DNA of 64,000 nt from Catellatospora sp. IY07-71 (GTDB lineage: Bacteria > Actinomycetota > Actinomycetes > Mycobacteriales > Micromonosporaceae), in assembly GCF_018326265.1 (NCBI RefSeq), contig NZ_AP023360.1:1231501-1295500 (forward strand). Direction: 5' to 3'. Positions 1 to 10,538 of the stretch are shown piece by piece; the stretch's first letter is position 1, and each line of letters opens with the position of its first letter. The notes beneath the pieces were generated by a model that was not told the origin of the DNA, did no database searches, and saw only the letters and a program-made list of their open reading frames with translations. A program made the position numbers and the translations under genes.

Positions 1-1
1 C

Positions 2-169
2 CTCGTGGAGACCATCGTGGCCGAAGATTGGTGCGTGGTACTTCCGCGGGTGATCGCGATCAAGTCGGGCACGGCCTATTGGATCGTGGGGTCGAGCCTG
101 CATCTTCGAAGCGAAGATGGCGAGGTCAAGGTCATCGACGGCAAAGACTCCTACTGGCTCTGCCGATAG
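2..169 (+). CDS. C-terminal end of an unidentified protein (partial)
   Basis: An open frame enters from the left edge and ends at TAG 167-169, giving the last 55 residues of a protein. The composition is protein-like (segments such as VETIVAEDW and YWIVGSSLHL, mixed hydrophobic and acidic), unlike the Arg/Pro-rich shadow frames nearby. I do not recognise a family. The alternating hydrophobic pattern suggests beta structure. No terminator hairpin is obvious right after the stop. Being truncated at the window edge, its function cannot be assigned. Confidence 0.5.
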   Translation, partial: LVETIVAEDWCVVLPRVIAIKSGTAYWIVGSSLHLRSEDGEVKVIDGKDSYWLCR

Positions 170-728
170 CGGGGGATTCGGGGTGGGCGAGGCGGAGCAC
201 GCCAGGCGGCCGCAAAGCGAGCCCGTCGAGCGCCAGCGGAAAGTCAGCGCGACGCTCGAGCGACCCGACACCGCACACACCTGCTGACAGGGTGATCACT
301 GTTTGCAAGGCAGTGGCAGCTCAGCAGCCGGACCGTCAACCGATGACAGCAGGCGCTGTTCGTCAGCGGTCACCTGGGCGCTGCCGTAGCGGTCAAACAG
401 CACGACCGAAGCCGACTGTCGCCTTCTGGGCGAAAAGGGCATCGGTTCAAATCCGGCTACCCGGAGTCGGGGGCGGCGCTTTCACGGACCGGTCGCCGCC
501 GCCGGGGCAGCCCATCCGATCAAATGCTGTGACTGACATCACCTGGACCGTCGGTGCCAGGCCGAAATGTTTCGTATGGTCCGCCCGAACCCCGACGGGT
601 ATCCACTCATCCGATGGTCACGCTGGGCGAACGATTTTCATAATGGCCGCTGAACGCGCCTACCGTGAGTAAGCTTGGGCGCCGTAAGCCCCCACACCCA
701 CCCCTGAGCAAAGAGCGAAATCTGCCCC
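170..728. other. Intergenic stretch without a convincing gene
   Basis: A frame open through most of this stretch translates to Arg/Pro/Ser-rich sequence with no domain and no ribosome site, so I do not call it. A tRNA-like T-loop (GGTTCAAATCC, about 442-452) occurs but has no matching acceptor or anticodon arm. The stretch should hold the promoter of the GGDEF gene. I see nothing else definable. Confidence 0.5.
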
Positions 729-2207
729 GTGCCCCTTCCTCGCATCGTTGATGATGTAACCGCAGCACTGCGAACCTCCCGCAGCGCGGTCGAAGCCTGC
801 CACGCCACGGTCTCCGTGCTGAGCCGGCACACGCCCGCCCTGATCGAGGCGCTGCTGCATGTGAAGGACCAGCTCCGGTGCGTCTCCGCGAGCGGCGCGT
901 GGCAGGTGTTCTCCGCGGTCCCCCTCGGGCACGGCGTGGTCGGCCGGGTGTACGCCAGCGGCAAGGCCGTGACCATCCCGAACACCGCCGACGACCCGGA
1001 CTACATCCGTCTCGGGCCCCCCATCACCGCCGAGATCTGCGCGCCGATCATCGACCGCACCGGGCACCCGGTCGGCGTGATCAACGCGGAGTGGGCCGAG
1101 CAGCAGCCGCTCGACGGCTGGGAGGAGACCCTCACCGAGGCCGGGCGGCTGCTCGGCGCGCGGCTGAGCGAGCTCGGCGGGCCGCCCGCGGAGACCCGCA
1201 GCGAGCAGCTGCTGCGGCACGCACTGGCTCTCACCAGCGCGGAGACCGACGCGGAGGTGCTGATCCGGGCCTGCCGCGCGGCCCGCGAGGTGACCGGCCT
1301 GGCCGCGGCCGTGCTGCTGCGTCCCGCCCCGGACCTGCTGCCCGAGGACGAGGAGCTGCGCGTCGTCATCGCGGCCAGCTCACCGGAGCCCCGCGACCGG
1401 CCGCTGGTCGCGCGGCTGGCGCAGATCGAGCCCGACCGGCTCGCCGCGCTGCTCGACGAGGCGTGCCGCTACGGTGCGTCGTACACGCTGGGCGATCCGG
1501 CGGTGCTGGACGCACGGGGGTTCGAGGCGCTGACCGCGGCGGGCGTACGCACCATGATCGCCGTCCCGCTCGGGGCGGGCACCGCGACGGTCTCCTCGTC
1601 GGTCGGGGCGCTGGTCGTGCTGGACGAGACCGCGATCGTGCCGGACAGCGCGCTGGTGAACCTGCTCGAACTGCTCGCCGCGCAGGCCAGCACCTGCCTG
1701 GAGAAGCTGACCACGCTGCGCCGGCTGCACCTGCAGGCCAACTCCGACCCACTGACGGGGCTGCGCCACGGCGGGCCGTTCGGCGACCGGCTGGCCGCCG
1801 CGACCCCGGGCCGGACGGCGCTGCTCGCGATCGACATCGACCAGTTCAAGACGGTGAACGACACGCTGGGCCACGCCGCAGGCGACCGGGTTCTGGTGCA
1901 GATGTCGGGCGCGCTCCAGCAGGCGTTGCGGCTCGGTGACGAACTGTTCCGGGTGGGCGGCGACGAGTTCGTGGCCGTGGTCGACGTACCGAGTGAGGCC
2001 GAGGCGGTGCGGGTCGCCGAGCGCCTGGTCGCGGCGGCGCGGGCGACCGGCCGCACGATCAGCGTGGGTGTGGCGGTCCAGGGCGAGGAGGAGTCCCCCG
2101 AGGCCGCCCTCTACCGCGCCGACCAGGCGCTCTACGCCGTCAAGCGGGCGGGCCGCAACGGCGTCCGCCTCGCCCCCGACGCGGCCCCGCCCTCCCCCGC
2201 CGCCTGA
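729..2207 (+). CDS. GAF-GAF-GGDEF diguanylate cyclase
   Basis: A 492-residue cytosolic protein. Residues about 20-150 and 165-330 look like two GAF sensory domains. Residues about 335-485 are a GGDEF domain that makes cyclic di-GMP from two GTP. The signature GGDEF lies at residues 410-414. The inhibitory I-site RxxD (RLGD, 401-404) sits exactly five residues upstream, so product feedback inhibition is expected. The segment LLAIDIDQFKTVNDTLGH carries the metal-binding Asp of the family. No membrane segment or EAL domain is present, so the input is probably a soluble ligand or redox signal. The start is GTG with only a weak purine-rich stretch upstream. In actinomycetes c-di-GMP controls development through BldD; a link here is inference. 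Confidence 0.9.
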   Translation: MPLPRIVDDVTAALRTSRSAVEACHATVSVLSRHTPALIEALLHVKDQLRCVSASGAWQVFSAVPLGHGVVGRVYASGKAVTIPNTADDPDYIRLGPPITAEICAPIIDRTGHPVGVINAEWAEQQPLDGWEETLTEAGRLLGARLSELGGPPAETRSEQLLRHALALTSAETDAEVLIRACRAAREVTGLAAAVLLRPAPDLLPEDEELRVVIAASSPEPRDRPLVARLAQIEPDRLAALLDEACRYGASYTLGDPAVLDARGFEALTAAGVRTMIAVPLGAGTATVSSSVGALVVLDETAIVPDSALVNLLELLAAQASTCLEKLTTLRRLHLQANSDPLTGLRHGGPFGDRLAAATPGRTALLAIDIDQFKTVNDTLGHAAGDRVLVQMSGALQQALRLGDELFRVGGDEFVAVVDVPSEAEAVRVAERLVAAARATGRTISVGVAVQGEEESPEAALYRADQALYAVKRAGRNGVRLAPDAAPPSPAA

Positions 2208-2320
2208 CCCGGTCACCCTCAGCACCTGGGAACGGCCACGCTCCCGTATGCGCCCATCGCGTTTCCGCGCACCCGCCGCCCAAGCTGACTGCTACTCGCG
2301 CCTCCCGCCCAGGGCATCCC

Positions 2321-2371
2321 GGCTCGCGGCTCGCGGCTCGCGGCTCGCGGCTCGCGGCTCGCGGCTCGCGG
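2321..2371. repeat. Tandem heptamer repeat, seven copies of GGCTCGC
   Basis: Seven uninterrupted head-to-tail copies of GGCTCGC occupy 2321-2369, followed by GG. They lie between the stop of the diguanylate cyclase gene and a palindromic repeat. No gene covers them. A perfect short tandem array like this is prone to slippage, so copy number may vary among strains. Confidence 0.9.
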
Positions 2372-2374
2372 GAA

Positions 2375-2435
2375 GATCGCTAGTTCGTGTCCAAACCTGT
2401 GGCTAGCCCCCACTTTTCGACACGAACTCGCGATC
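2375..2435. repeat. Dispersed palindrome, family with TTCGTGTC/GACACGAA arms (copy 1)
   Basis: Arms GATCGCTAGTTCGTGTC (2375-2391) and GACACGAACTCGCGATC (2419-2435) pair over most of 17 bases around a 27-base loop. Related copies are at 2480-2540 and 40846-40908. It is intergenic, downstream of the GGDEF gene. Confidence 0.75.
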
Positions 2436-2479
2436 ATCACGCCATCCTGCCGTGCTTCCGACCCGGCTGGCCGCGTGGA

Positions 2480-2540
2480 GATCAGCAGTTCCTGTCCAAA
2501 CCCTGCGTCTGAGCACACATTCCGACACGAGACGCCGATC
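2480..2540. repeat. Dispersed palindrome, family with TTCGTGTC/GACACGAA arms (copy 2)
   Basis: Arms GATCAGCAGTTCCTGTC and GACACGAGACGCCGATC enclose a loop. It is a diverged second copy 45 bases after the first, with the same order of arm, CCAAA, loop and GACACGA. The pairing is imperfect, as expected of a decaying copy. Confidence 0.65.
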
Positions 2541-2620
2541 TTCAATCAGCCACCCCGCCGAACCCAGCCACCCCGCCGAACCCGGCCGCCCCGGCGTCGG
2601 CAGGCTGCCGGACCCGGAAC

Positions 2621-2672
2621 GTTAAGAAGGGCACCTTCCTCTACGCATAGCGTTAAGAAGGTGCCCTTCCTT
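2621..2672. repeat. GTTAAGAAGG palindrome, copy 1, at the 3' end of asd
   Basis: Arm 1 GTTAAGAAGGGCACCTTCCT (2621-2640) and arm 2 GTTAAGAAGGTGCCCTTCCT (2652-2671, then T) are partly complementary to each other and each is partly self-complementary. They can form a long stem over an 11-base loop. The element ends 6 bases from the asd stop codon on the minus strand. Two further copies (46719-46767, 52574-52625) have the same position relative to a minus-strand stop. A terminator role is inferred. Confidence 0.8.
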
Positions 2673-2678
2673 GCGGTT

Positions 2679-3746
2679 TCAGCGGGAGAGTTCGGTGGCG
2701 AGGAGTTCGGCGATCTGGGCGGTGTTGAGGGCGGCGCCCTTGCGGAGGTTGTCGCCGGTGACGAAGAAGTCGAGGGCGCGGGGGTCGTCGACGGCGCGGC
2801 GGATGCGGCCGACCCAGGACGGGTCGGTGCCCACGGCGTCGATCGGCATCGGGAACTCGCCCGCGCCGGGGTCGTCGACCACGATTACGCCGGGCGCGCC
2901 CTGGAGCACCTCACGGGCGCCCATCGCGTCGACCTCGGAGCCGAAGACGGCGTGCACGGCGACCGAGTGGCCGGTGACCACCGGTACGCGGACGCAGGTC
3001 GCGCTGACCTTCAGGTCGGGCAGGCCCAGGATCTTGCGGGACTCGTTGCGCATCTTCAGCTCTTCGCTGGACCAGCCGCCGTCCCGGAGCGAGCCGGCGA
3101 ACGGGACCACGTTCAGCGCGACGGGCGCGGCGAACGGGCCGAGGTCGTCGCCGACCGCGTGCCGGATGTTGCCGGGGCGGGTGCCGAGCACCCGGTCACC
3201 GGCCACCTTGGCGATCTGGTCGTGCAGCGTGTCCACGCCGACCTGCCCGGCGCCCGAGACCGCCTGGTAGGAGGCGAGCACCAGCTCCTTGAGGCCGTAC
3301 GCGTTGTGCAGCGGGGCGATCGCCACGATCATCGCCAGGGTGGTGCAGTTGGCGTTGGCGATGATGCCCTTGGGCCGGTTGCGCACCTGGGCGGGGTTGA
3401 TCTCGGGGACGACCAGGGGGACGTCGGGGTCCATCCGAAACGCACCGGAGTTGTCGACGGCGATCGCGCCACGGGACACCGCGATCGGCGCCCAGTAGGC
3501 GGAGACCTCGTCGGGCACGTCGAACATGGCGACGTCGACGCCGTCGAACGCCTCCTCGGTGAGCGCGACGACCTCGACCTCCTCGCCGCGGACGAGCAGG
3601 CGGCGGCCGGCCGAGCGCGGGGACGCGATGAGCCGGATGTCGCCCCACACGTTGCGGCGGTGGCTGAGGATGTCGAGCATCACCGTGCCGACCGCGCCGG
3701 TGGCGCCGACGACGGCGAGGGTGGGCAGCTTGCCGTGATGAGCCAT
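2679..3746 (-). CDS. asd: Aspartate-semialdehyde dehydrogenase
   Basis: A 355-residue cytosolic enzyme. It reduces L-aspartyl phosphate to L-aspartate semialdehyde with NADPH, the branch-point precursor of lysine/diaminopimelate, threonine, methionine and isoleucine. The N-terminus has the NADP-binding glycine motif VGATGAVG (residues 13-20). The catalytic cysteine is Cys134 in NANCTT, and a conserved active-site His follows in VVTGHSVAVH. Length and order fit the bacterial family. The ATG start lies 2 bases after the aspartokinase stop, so the two are one operon, as in other actinobacteria. The upstream purine stretch is weak, which suggests translational coupling to ask. A palindromic repeat follows the stop codon. 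Confidence 0.97.
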   Translation of the reverse strand: MAHHGKLPTLAVVGATGAVGTVMLDILSHRRNVWGDIRLIASPRSAGRRLLVRGEEVEVVALTEEAFDGVDVAMFDVPDEVSAYWAPIAVSRGAIAVDNSGAFRMDPDVPLVVPEINPAQVRNRPKGIIANANCTTLAMIVAIAPLHNAYGLKELVLASYQAVSGAGQVGVDTLHDQIAKVAGDRVLGTRPGNIRHAVGDDLGPFAAPVALNVVPFAGSLRDGGWSSEELKMRNESRKILGLPDLKVSATCVRVPVVTGHSVAVHAVFGSEVDAMGAREVLQGAPGVIVVDDPGAGEFPMPIDAVGTDPSWVGRIRRAVDDPRALDFFVTGDNLRKGAALNTAQIAELLATELSR

Positions 3747-3748
3747 CG

Positions 3749-5014
<1,266 letters not shown>

Positions 5015-5311
5015 GGTTGCCGGCTCCTCTCAACCTCAGGTACTTAAGGACGGAGTCAGCTTAGCGGCGGGCCGGGCGGCTGATCGCGGGTCGATCCCAG
5101 CACTCGGGCGCCGGGCGCGGGGATTTCCGAGATCCTTTGCCGAACGACTTCCGCTGCCGCGCAGACACCCGCGCGCCGCCCATCACCGCCGTAGGATTTC
5201 ACGTGTGTGACACGCGCCACACTCTGTGAGTTGGCTGCGTATCCTGCGATCTTGCGTAACCCTGGGGCGCGTCGGGCCGGGCAACGGCGCGGCGCGGTGA
5301 AGAATGGGCGC

Positions 5312-6091
5312 GTGCGCCGGGCCGTCCTCACCGTCTCCTTCCTCATCACCGCCTGCTGGGCGCTGTCCGCCTGCGGGGACGCGGCTCCGGAGGCGGCACC
5401 CACGTCCGCCCCGCCGGTCAGCGCCGCGGCCGCCGAGCCGGCCGAGCCACGGGCGCAGCTCGCCGCGCGCGCCGCGGCCGCGAAGGACCTGCGGCAGGTG
5501 GCGCTGTACACCTTCAAGAGCCCGAAGCGGCCGGACCGCCGGGTGACCATCACCCGCGCGCTCGACGGGAGCTGGCGCATCGACGTGCCCGGCGGCGCGC
5601 ACAGCGGCGCGGTCGACATCGCGCTGGTCTTCACCGGCGGCGCGCTGCACCAGTGCGCGCTCGCCGCGGGCAATCACCCGTACTCGGGCTGTGTGAAGGT
5701 GCCCGGCGCGCTGCCCGGCAAGGCCGACGTGAAGGTGCAGCACCTGATCACCGACTGGCAGAACCTGCTCACCGACCGGCGGCTGGCGCTGGCCGTGGCC
5801 GACGCGGCGCCGCTGCCCGGGGCGCGCGGGAAGTGCTACGCGGTGGAGTCCTCGGCGGCCAGCCTCAAACTGCCGCTCGACGCGGGCATCTACTGCTACG
5901 AGGCCGACGGCACGCTGACCGCGGCCAAGGTCGCCTTCGGCACGCTGCTGCTGGAGGGCACCCCGGGCCTCGCCCCGCCGAGCGTCTCCCTGCCCGGCCC
6001 GGTCGTCCCCGGCCAGCCCCTCCCGCTGACCGCCCCGCCGTCGCCGAAGCCCTCGGCCAGCGCATCCGCCTCCCCGTCAGCCAAGCCCTGA
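5312..6091 (+). CDS. Putative lipoprotein of unknown function
   Basis: A 259-residue predicted lipoprotein. From the GTG at 5312 the N-terminus has two Arg, a hydrophobic stretch (VLTVSFLITACWA) and a lipobox LSAC with the lipidated Cys at residue 21. An in-frame GTG at 5297 would add five residues including a Lys. The mature part begins with an Ala/Pro-rich linker. A compact domain of about 150 residues follows, with four cysteines (in QCALAAG, SGCVKV, GKCYAV, IYCYEA) that could form two disulfides. The C-terminus is a Pro/Ser/Ala tail ending in repeated SAS. I do not recognise the family. It is probably anchored on the outer face of the membrane. A palindromic repeat follows downstream. Confidence 0.8.
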   Translation: MRRAVLTVSFLITACWALSACGDAAPEAAPTSAPPVSAAAAEPAEPRAQLAARAAAAKDLRQVALYTFKSPKRPDRRVTITRALDGSWRIDVPGGAHSGAVDIALVFTGGALHQCALAAGNHPYSGCVKVPGALPGKADVKVQHLITDWQNLLTDRRLALAVADAAPLPGARGKCYAVESSAASLKLPLDAGIYCYEADGTLTAAKVAFGTLLLEGTPGLAPPSVSLPGPVVPGQPLPLTAPPSPKPSASASASPSAKP

Positions 6092-6118
6092 CCGGGCCCG
6101 GCCAGCCCGCCCCACCAA

Positions 6119-6193
6119 GATCGTCCAACTTGCCAGGCACTCGGGCGTATCTTGACCCGTCATTCGCCCATCTGCCTGGCAAGTTCGACGATC
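6119..6193. repeat. 75-base palindromic element, copy 1
   Basis: Arms GATCGTCCAACTTGCCAGGC(A) at 6119-6139 and TGCCTGGCAAGTTCGACGATC at 6173-6193 pair over 21 bases with one mismatch. The 33-base centre contains GGGCGTATCTTGACCCG. A second copy of the same length, in the opposite orientation and with about ten differences by eye, lies at 58783-58857. It is intergenic between the lipoprotein gene and the leuA leader. Confidence 0.9.
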
Positions 6194-6297
6194 ATGAACG
6201 GTCGCAGGCTGTCGGCGGCCGCCTGGTGGGACACGCTGTCCCACGAAGCGGACATTCGCTCCCATGTGCGGCCGCCGGGCGTAGAGTTGCCGACATC

Positions 6298-6342
6298 ATG
6301 TGGTGCGCGAGCCTGCTTCTTCGCCGCCGCGACGAGGTCTGA
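6298..6342 (+). CDS. leuA leader peptide (14 residues)
   Basis: The short frame ATG TGG TGC GCG AGC CTG CTT CTT, then three CGC codons and GAC GAG GTC TGA, encodes MWCASLLLRRRDEV. Three consecutive Leu codons 180 bases upstream of a leucine-biosynthesis gene are the hallmark of ribosome-mediated attenuation. A 12-bp hairpin begins over the end of this frame (6327-6338 with 6352-6363). Leader-peptide control of leuA has been described in actinobacteria. No canonical poly-T terminator is visible, so the exact mechanism (attenuation or Rho) is open. Confidence 0.75.
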   Translation: MWCASLLLRRRDEV

Positions 6343-6363
6343 CCGACCGGCACCTCGTCGCGG
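6327..6363 (+). promoter_or_regulatory. Hairpin over the end of the leuA leader peptide
   Basis: CCGCGACGAGGT (6327-6338) pairs perfectly with ACCTCGTCGCGG (6352-6363) over a 13-base loop. The 5' arm lies within the last codons of the leader peptide, so a ribosome stalled at the Leu codons versus one reaching the stop would cover it differently. A weaker stem (GTTGCCGC with GCGGCAGCAAC) follows near 6408-6440 and could be the alternative structure. Confidence 0.55.
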
Positions 6364-6445
6364 AGTAGCGACGTGCGCTCGCCCGCTGGTCCTTTCCGCG
6401 TTCTGGTTGCCGCCTGACAGTTGCGGCAGCAACGAATCTCGATGA

Positions 6446-8224
<1,779 letters not shown>

Positions 8225-8233
8225 GCACCACGC

Positions 8234-9715
8234 TCAGGGGCACCGGCCGCGCTGCAGCACGCGCGGCAGGTGCCCCGGCTGCTGCACGGGCTCCTTCTCG
8301 CGCCGCCCCAGCCGCACCCCGCCGCACGAGAAGACCGCCAGCACCGCCGCCACCACCAGCACCACCGCGCACCACATGGCCGCCGACTCGAACGCGCTGG
8401 TCAGAGGGCCGGGCGAGGCGTACTCGTCCCCGGACAGCCCGACGACCAGCGGCAGCGCGGCGACCGCCAGCAGCGACCCGGCCCGCGCGGCGGTGTTGTT
8501 GACCCCGCTGGCCACCCCCGCGAACCGCACCTCGACCGCGGCCAGCACGGTCGCGGTCAGCGGCGCCACGAACACGGTCAGCCCCAGCCCGAACAGCAGC
8601 ACCCCGGGCAGCAATCCGGTCAGGTAGTCGCTGCCGGGACCCGCCCCGCGCATCAGCAGCACACCCGCCGCGCAGCACAGCGGGCCGACGGTGAGCTGCG
8701 GGCGTGGCCCGAGTTTCATGGCCAGCTTTCCGGACAGCTCCGACCCGGCCAGCATCAGCAGCGTCATCGGCAGCGTGGCGAGCCCCGCCAGCAGGGCCGA
8801 GTAGCCGAGCACCTCCTGCAGGTAGATGACCAGCAGGAAGAAGAAGCCGCCGAACGCGCCGTAGGTCAGCACCGTGTAGATGTTCAGCACGGAGAAGACC
8901 CGGGAGCCGAACAGGGTCAGCGGCATCATCGCGGCGGCCCCGCGCGCCCGCTCGACCATCAGAAAGCCGACCACGGCGACCACGCCGAGCAGCAGCCCGC
9001 CGAGCACCGGCACCGACCCCAGGCCGTGGTCCGGCCAGGCGATCAGCCCGTAGGTCACCCCCGCCAGCGCCGCCGCGCCGAGCAGCGCCCCGGCGACGTC
9101 GAACCGGCGGTCCGCCGTGGCGTCGCGGCTCTCCGGCACGTACACGGTGCTCAGCCAGACGATCAGCGCCGCGAGCGGCACGTTGATCAGGAAGATCCAG
9201 CGCCAGGACACCTGGTCGATGAGCAGCCCGCCGACGAACGGTCCGAGCGCCGTGGTGGTGCCCGCCAGCCCCGACCAGGCACCGATGGCGGGGGCCCGGT
9301 CCCGCTCCTGGAACGAGGCCTGCAGCAGTGCCAGCGAGCCCGGCGTCAACAGCGCCCCGCCCACGCCCTGCACGATCCGGGCCGCGATCAGCGTCTCGAC
9401 GTTCGGGGCCAGCCCGCACACCAGCGACGCGACGGTGAACCACACGACGCCGATGACGAACACCCGGCGGCGGCCGAAGTGGTCCCCCAGCGCACCGCCG
9501 AGCAGCACGAACGCGGCCAGGGTGAGGGTGTATCCGTTGATCACCCATTGCAGCTGGGCAAGGCTGGCGTCCAGCTCCTCGCCGAGGGTGGGCAGCGCGA
9601 CGTTGACCACGGTCGAGTCGAGGAAGACCATGCCGGACGCCAGCACCGCGGCGGCCAGCGTGCCCCGGCCCGCGGCGCTGCGCATACGCAGCCCGGCTCC
9701 GTCCACCCCGTCCAT
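8234..9715 (-). CDS. DHA2-family MFS drug efflux transporter
   Basis: A 493-residue inner-membrane protein with about 14 hydrophobic segments, typical of the EmrB/QacA proton-antiport efflux family. Family motifs visible are the early STVVNVALPTL (in MVFLDSTVVNVALPTLGEEL), the loop motif GGALGDHFGRRRVF, and GPFVGGLLIDQVSWRWIFLI. Substrates are likely lipophilic cations or antibiotics, but this cannot be read from the sequence. The ATG at 9715 is chosen because GGAGAT lies about nine bases upstream and the protein then begins at the normal family position. The gene is divergent from the secreted nuclease gene (75 bases between) and convergent with leuA. No regulator is adjacent. Confidence 0.93.
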   Translation of the reverse strand: MDGVDGAGLRMRSAAGRGTLAAAVLASGMVFLDSTVVNVALPTLGEELDASLAQLQWVINGYTLTLAAFVLLGGALGDHFGRRRVFVIGVVWFTVASLVCGLAPNVETLIAARIVQGVGGALLTPGSLALLQASFQERDRAPAIGAWSGLAGTTTALGPFVGGLLIDQVSWRWIFLINVPLAALIVWLSTVYVPESRDATADRRFDVAGALLGAAALAGVTYGLIAWPDHGLGSVPVLGGLLLGVVAVVGFLMVERARGAAAMMPLTLFGSRVFSVLNIYTVLTYGAFGGFFFLLVIYLQEVLGYSALLAGLATLPMTLLMLAGSELSGKLAMKLGPRPQLTVGPLCCAAGVLLMRGAGPGSDYLTGLLPGVLLFGLGLTVFVAPLTATVLAAVEVRFAGVASGVNNTAARAGSLLAVAALPLVVGLSGDEYASPGPLTSAFESAAMWCAVVLVVAAVLAVFSCGGVRLGRREKEPVQQPGHLPRVLQRGRCP

Positions 9716-9790
9716 TGTCGTCGGATCTCCGACGCGGCGCCGCGGAACTCGACAGTGAGGGATGGTGAGCGCTGCTCGTAAGGTGAGCAG

Positions 9791-10462
9791 GTGCGAACCC
9801 CCAACACCCCCAGACGTACGAGGATCATCCTGTTCCTGGTGGCGGCCGCCGTGGCCGCCGCGTGCGGCGCGGACCCCGCCGCGCCGGGCGACTCGGGCGC
9901 CAAGCCCGGCGGCGTGTCGGTCGACCCGAACGCCGGCACCAACGCCCTGGCCTCCCTCGACGGCCTGACGGTCGCCGAGTCGCGGCCGATGACCGGATAC
10001 AGCCGCGAGAAGTTCCCGCACTGGAACAAGGCCGGGTCCAACTGCGACGTGCGCGACACCGTGCTCGCCCGCGACGGCAAGAACATCAAGCTGGACGGGT
10101 GCAACGTCACCGGCGGCTCGTGGTCCAGCGTCTACGACGGCCAGCAGACCACCGACCCGCTGAAGGTGGACATCGACCACATGGTGCCGCTGGCGAACGC
10201 GTGGCGGTCCGGCGCGGACAAGTGGGACAACGACAAGCGCTCCGACTTCGCCAACGACCTGGAGCGGCCGCAGCTGTTCGCGGTCTCGGCGAGCAGCAAC
10301 CGGTCCAAGGGTGACCAGGACCCGTCGCAGTGGAAACCGCCGAGTCGTGACTATTGGTGCACTTATGCGCAACACTGGATCACGGTGAAGACCTACTGGA
10401 AGCTCACCATCACCAAGGACGAGAAGTCCGCGCTCACCGACATGCTGGGGACGTGTGTATGA
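9791..10462 (+). CDS. Secreted HNH endonuclease, DUF1524/GmrSD C-terminal type
   Basis: A 223-residue exported protein. After an Arg-rich start comes a hydrophobic stretch ending in a plausible lipobox (VAAAC, Cys25), so it may be a lipoprotein. The domain at about 70-220 has the His-Asn-His-type core DIDHMVPLANAW, then NDLERPQLFAVSASSNRSKGD and WKPPSRDYWCTYA, as in secreted nucleases of the DUF1524 family. It probably cleaves extracellular nucleic acid using a divalent metal. Four cysteines (NCDVRD, DGCNV, YWCTY, GTCV) could form disulfides outside the cell. GTG start. Its TGA overlaps the ATG of a 25-residue frame in an ATGA, suggesting coupling to the small genes downstream. Confidence 0.88.
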   Translation: MRTPNTPRRTRIILFLVAAAVAAACGADPAAPGDSGAKPGGVSVDPNAGTNALASLDGLTVAESRPMTGYSREKFPHWNKAGSNCDVRDTVLARDGKNIKLDGCNVTGGSWSSVYDGQQTTDPLKVDIDHMVPLANAWRSGADKWDNDKRSDFANDLERPQLFAVSASSNRSKGDQDPSQWKPPSRDYWCTYAQHWITVKTYWKLTITKDEKSALTDMLGTCV

Positions 10463-10536
10463 GCGAGCATCGCGAGCGAATCATGAACACCGGATCGGGT
10501 CATGATGTGAACGCGCGCAGCGGGTTCACATCATGA
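10459..10536 (+). CDS. Possible 25-residue coupled micro-ORF
   Basis: ATG at 10459 overlaps the stop of the nuclease gene (ATGA), and its TGA at 10534-10536 overlaps the ATG of the next gene (ATGA again). The product MSEHRERIMNTGSGHDVNAR plus five residues (SGFTS) has no recognisable domain. The double overlap is what makes it notable. The segment GAGCGAGCATCGCGAGCGAATC may instead be an intergenic repeat typical of these genomes, in which case the frame is accidental. Confidence 0.3.
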   Translation: MSEHRERIMNTGSGHDVNARSGFTS

Positions 10537-10538
10537 CC
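10498..10538. promoter_or_regulatory. 15-bp perfect inverted repeat covering a start codon
   Basis: GGTCATGATGTGAAC (10498-10512) and GTTCACATCATGACC (10524-10538) are perfect inverted repeats with an 11-base spacer. The right arm contains the ATG (10533) of the 83-residue gene. In RNA the hairpin would hide that start; in DNA it could be an operator. Either reading is inference; the symmetry is directly visible. Confidence 0.8.

Noticed and set aside
400-475. tRNA-like T-loop (GGTTCAAATCC)
   Set aside because: No complementary acceptor stem, D-arm or anticodon arm could be found around it; at most a remnant.
28-672. Long open frame on the plus strand
   Set aside because: Translation is Arg/Pro/Ser-rich without domain or ribosome site and overlaps a better partial frame (2-169) in another phase.
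2321-2371. CRISPR-like array
   Set aside because: The repeats are 7 bases long with no spacers; no cas genes in the window.
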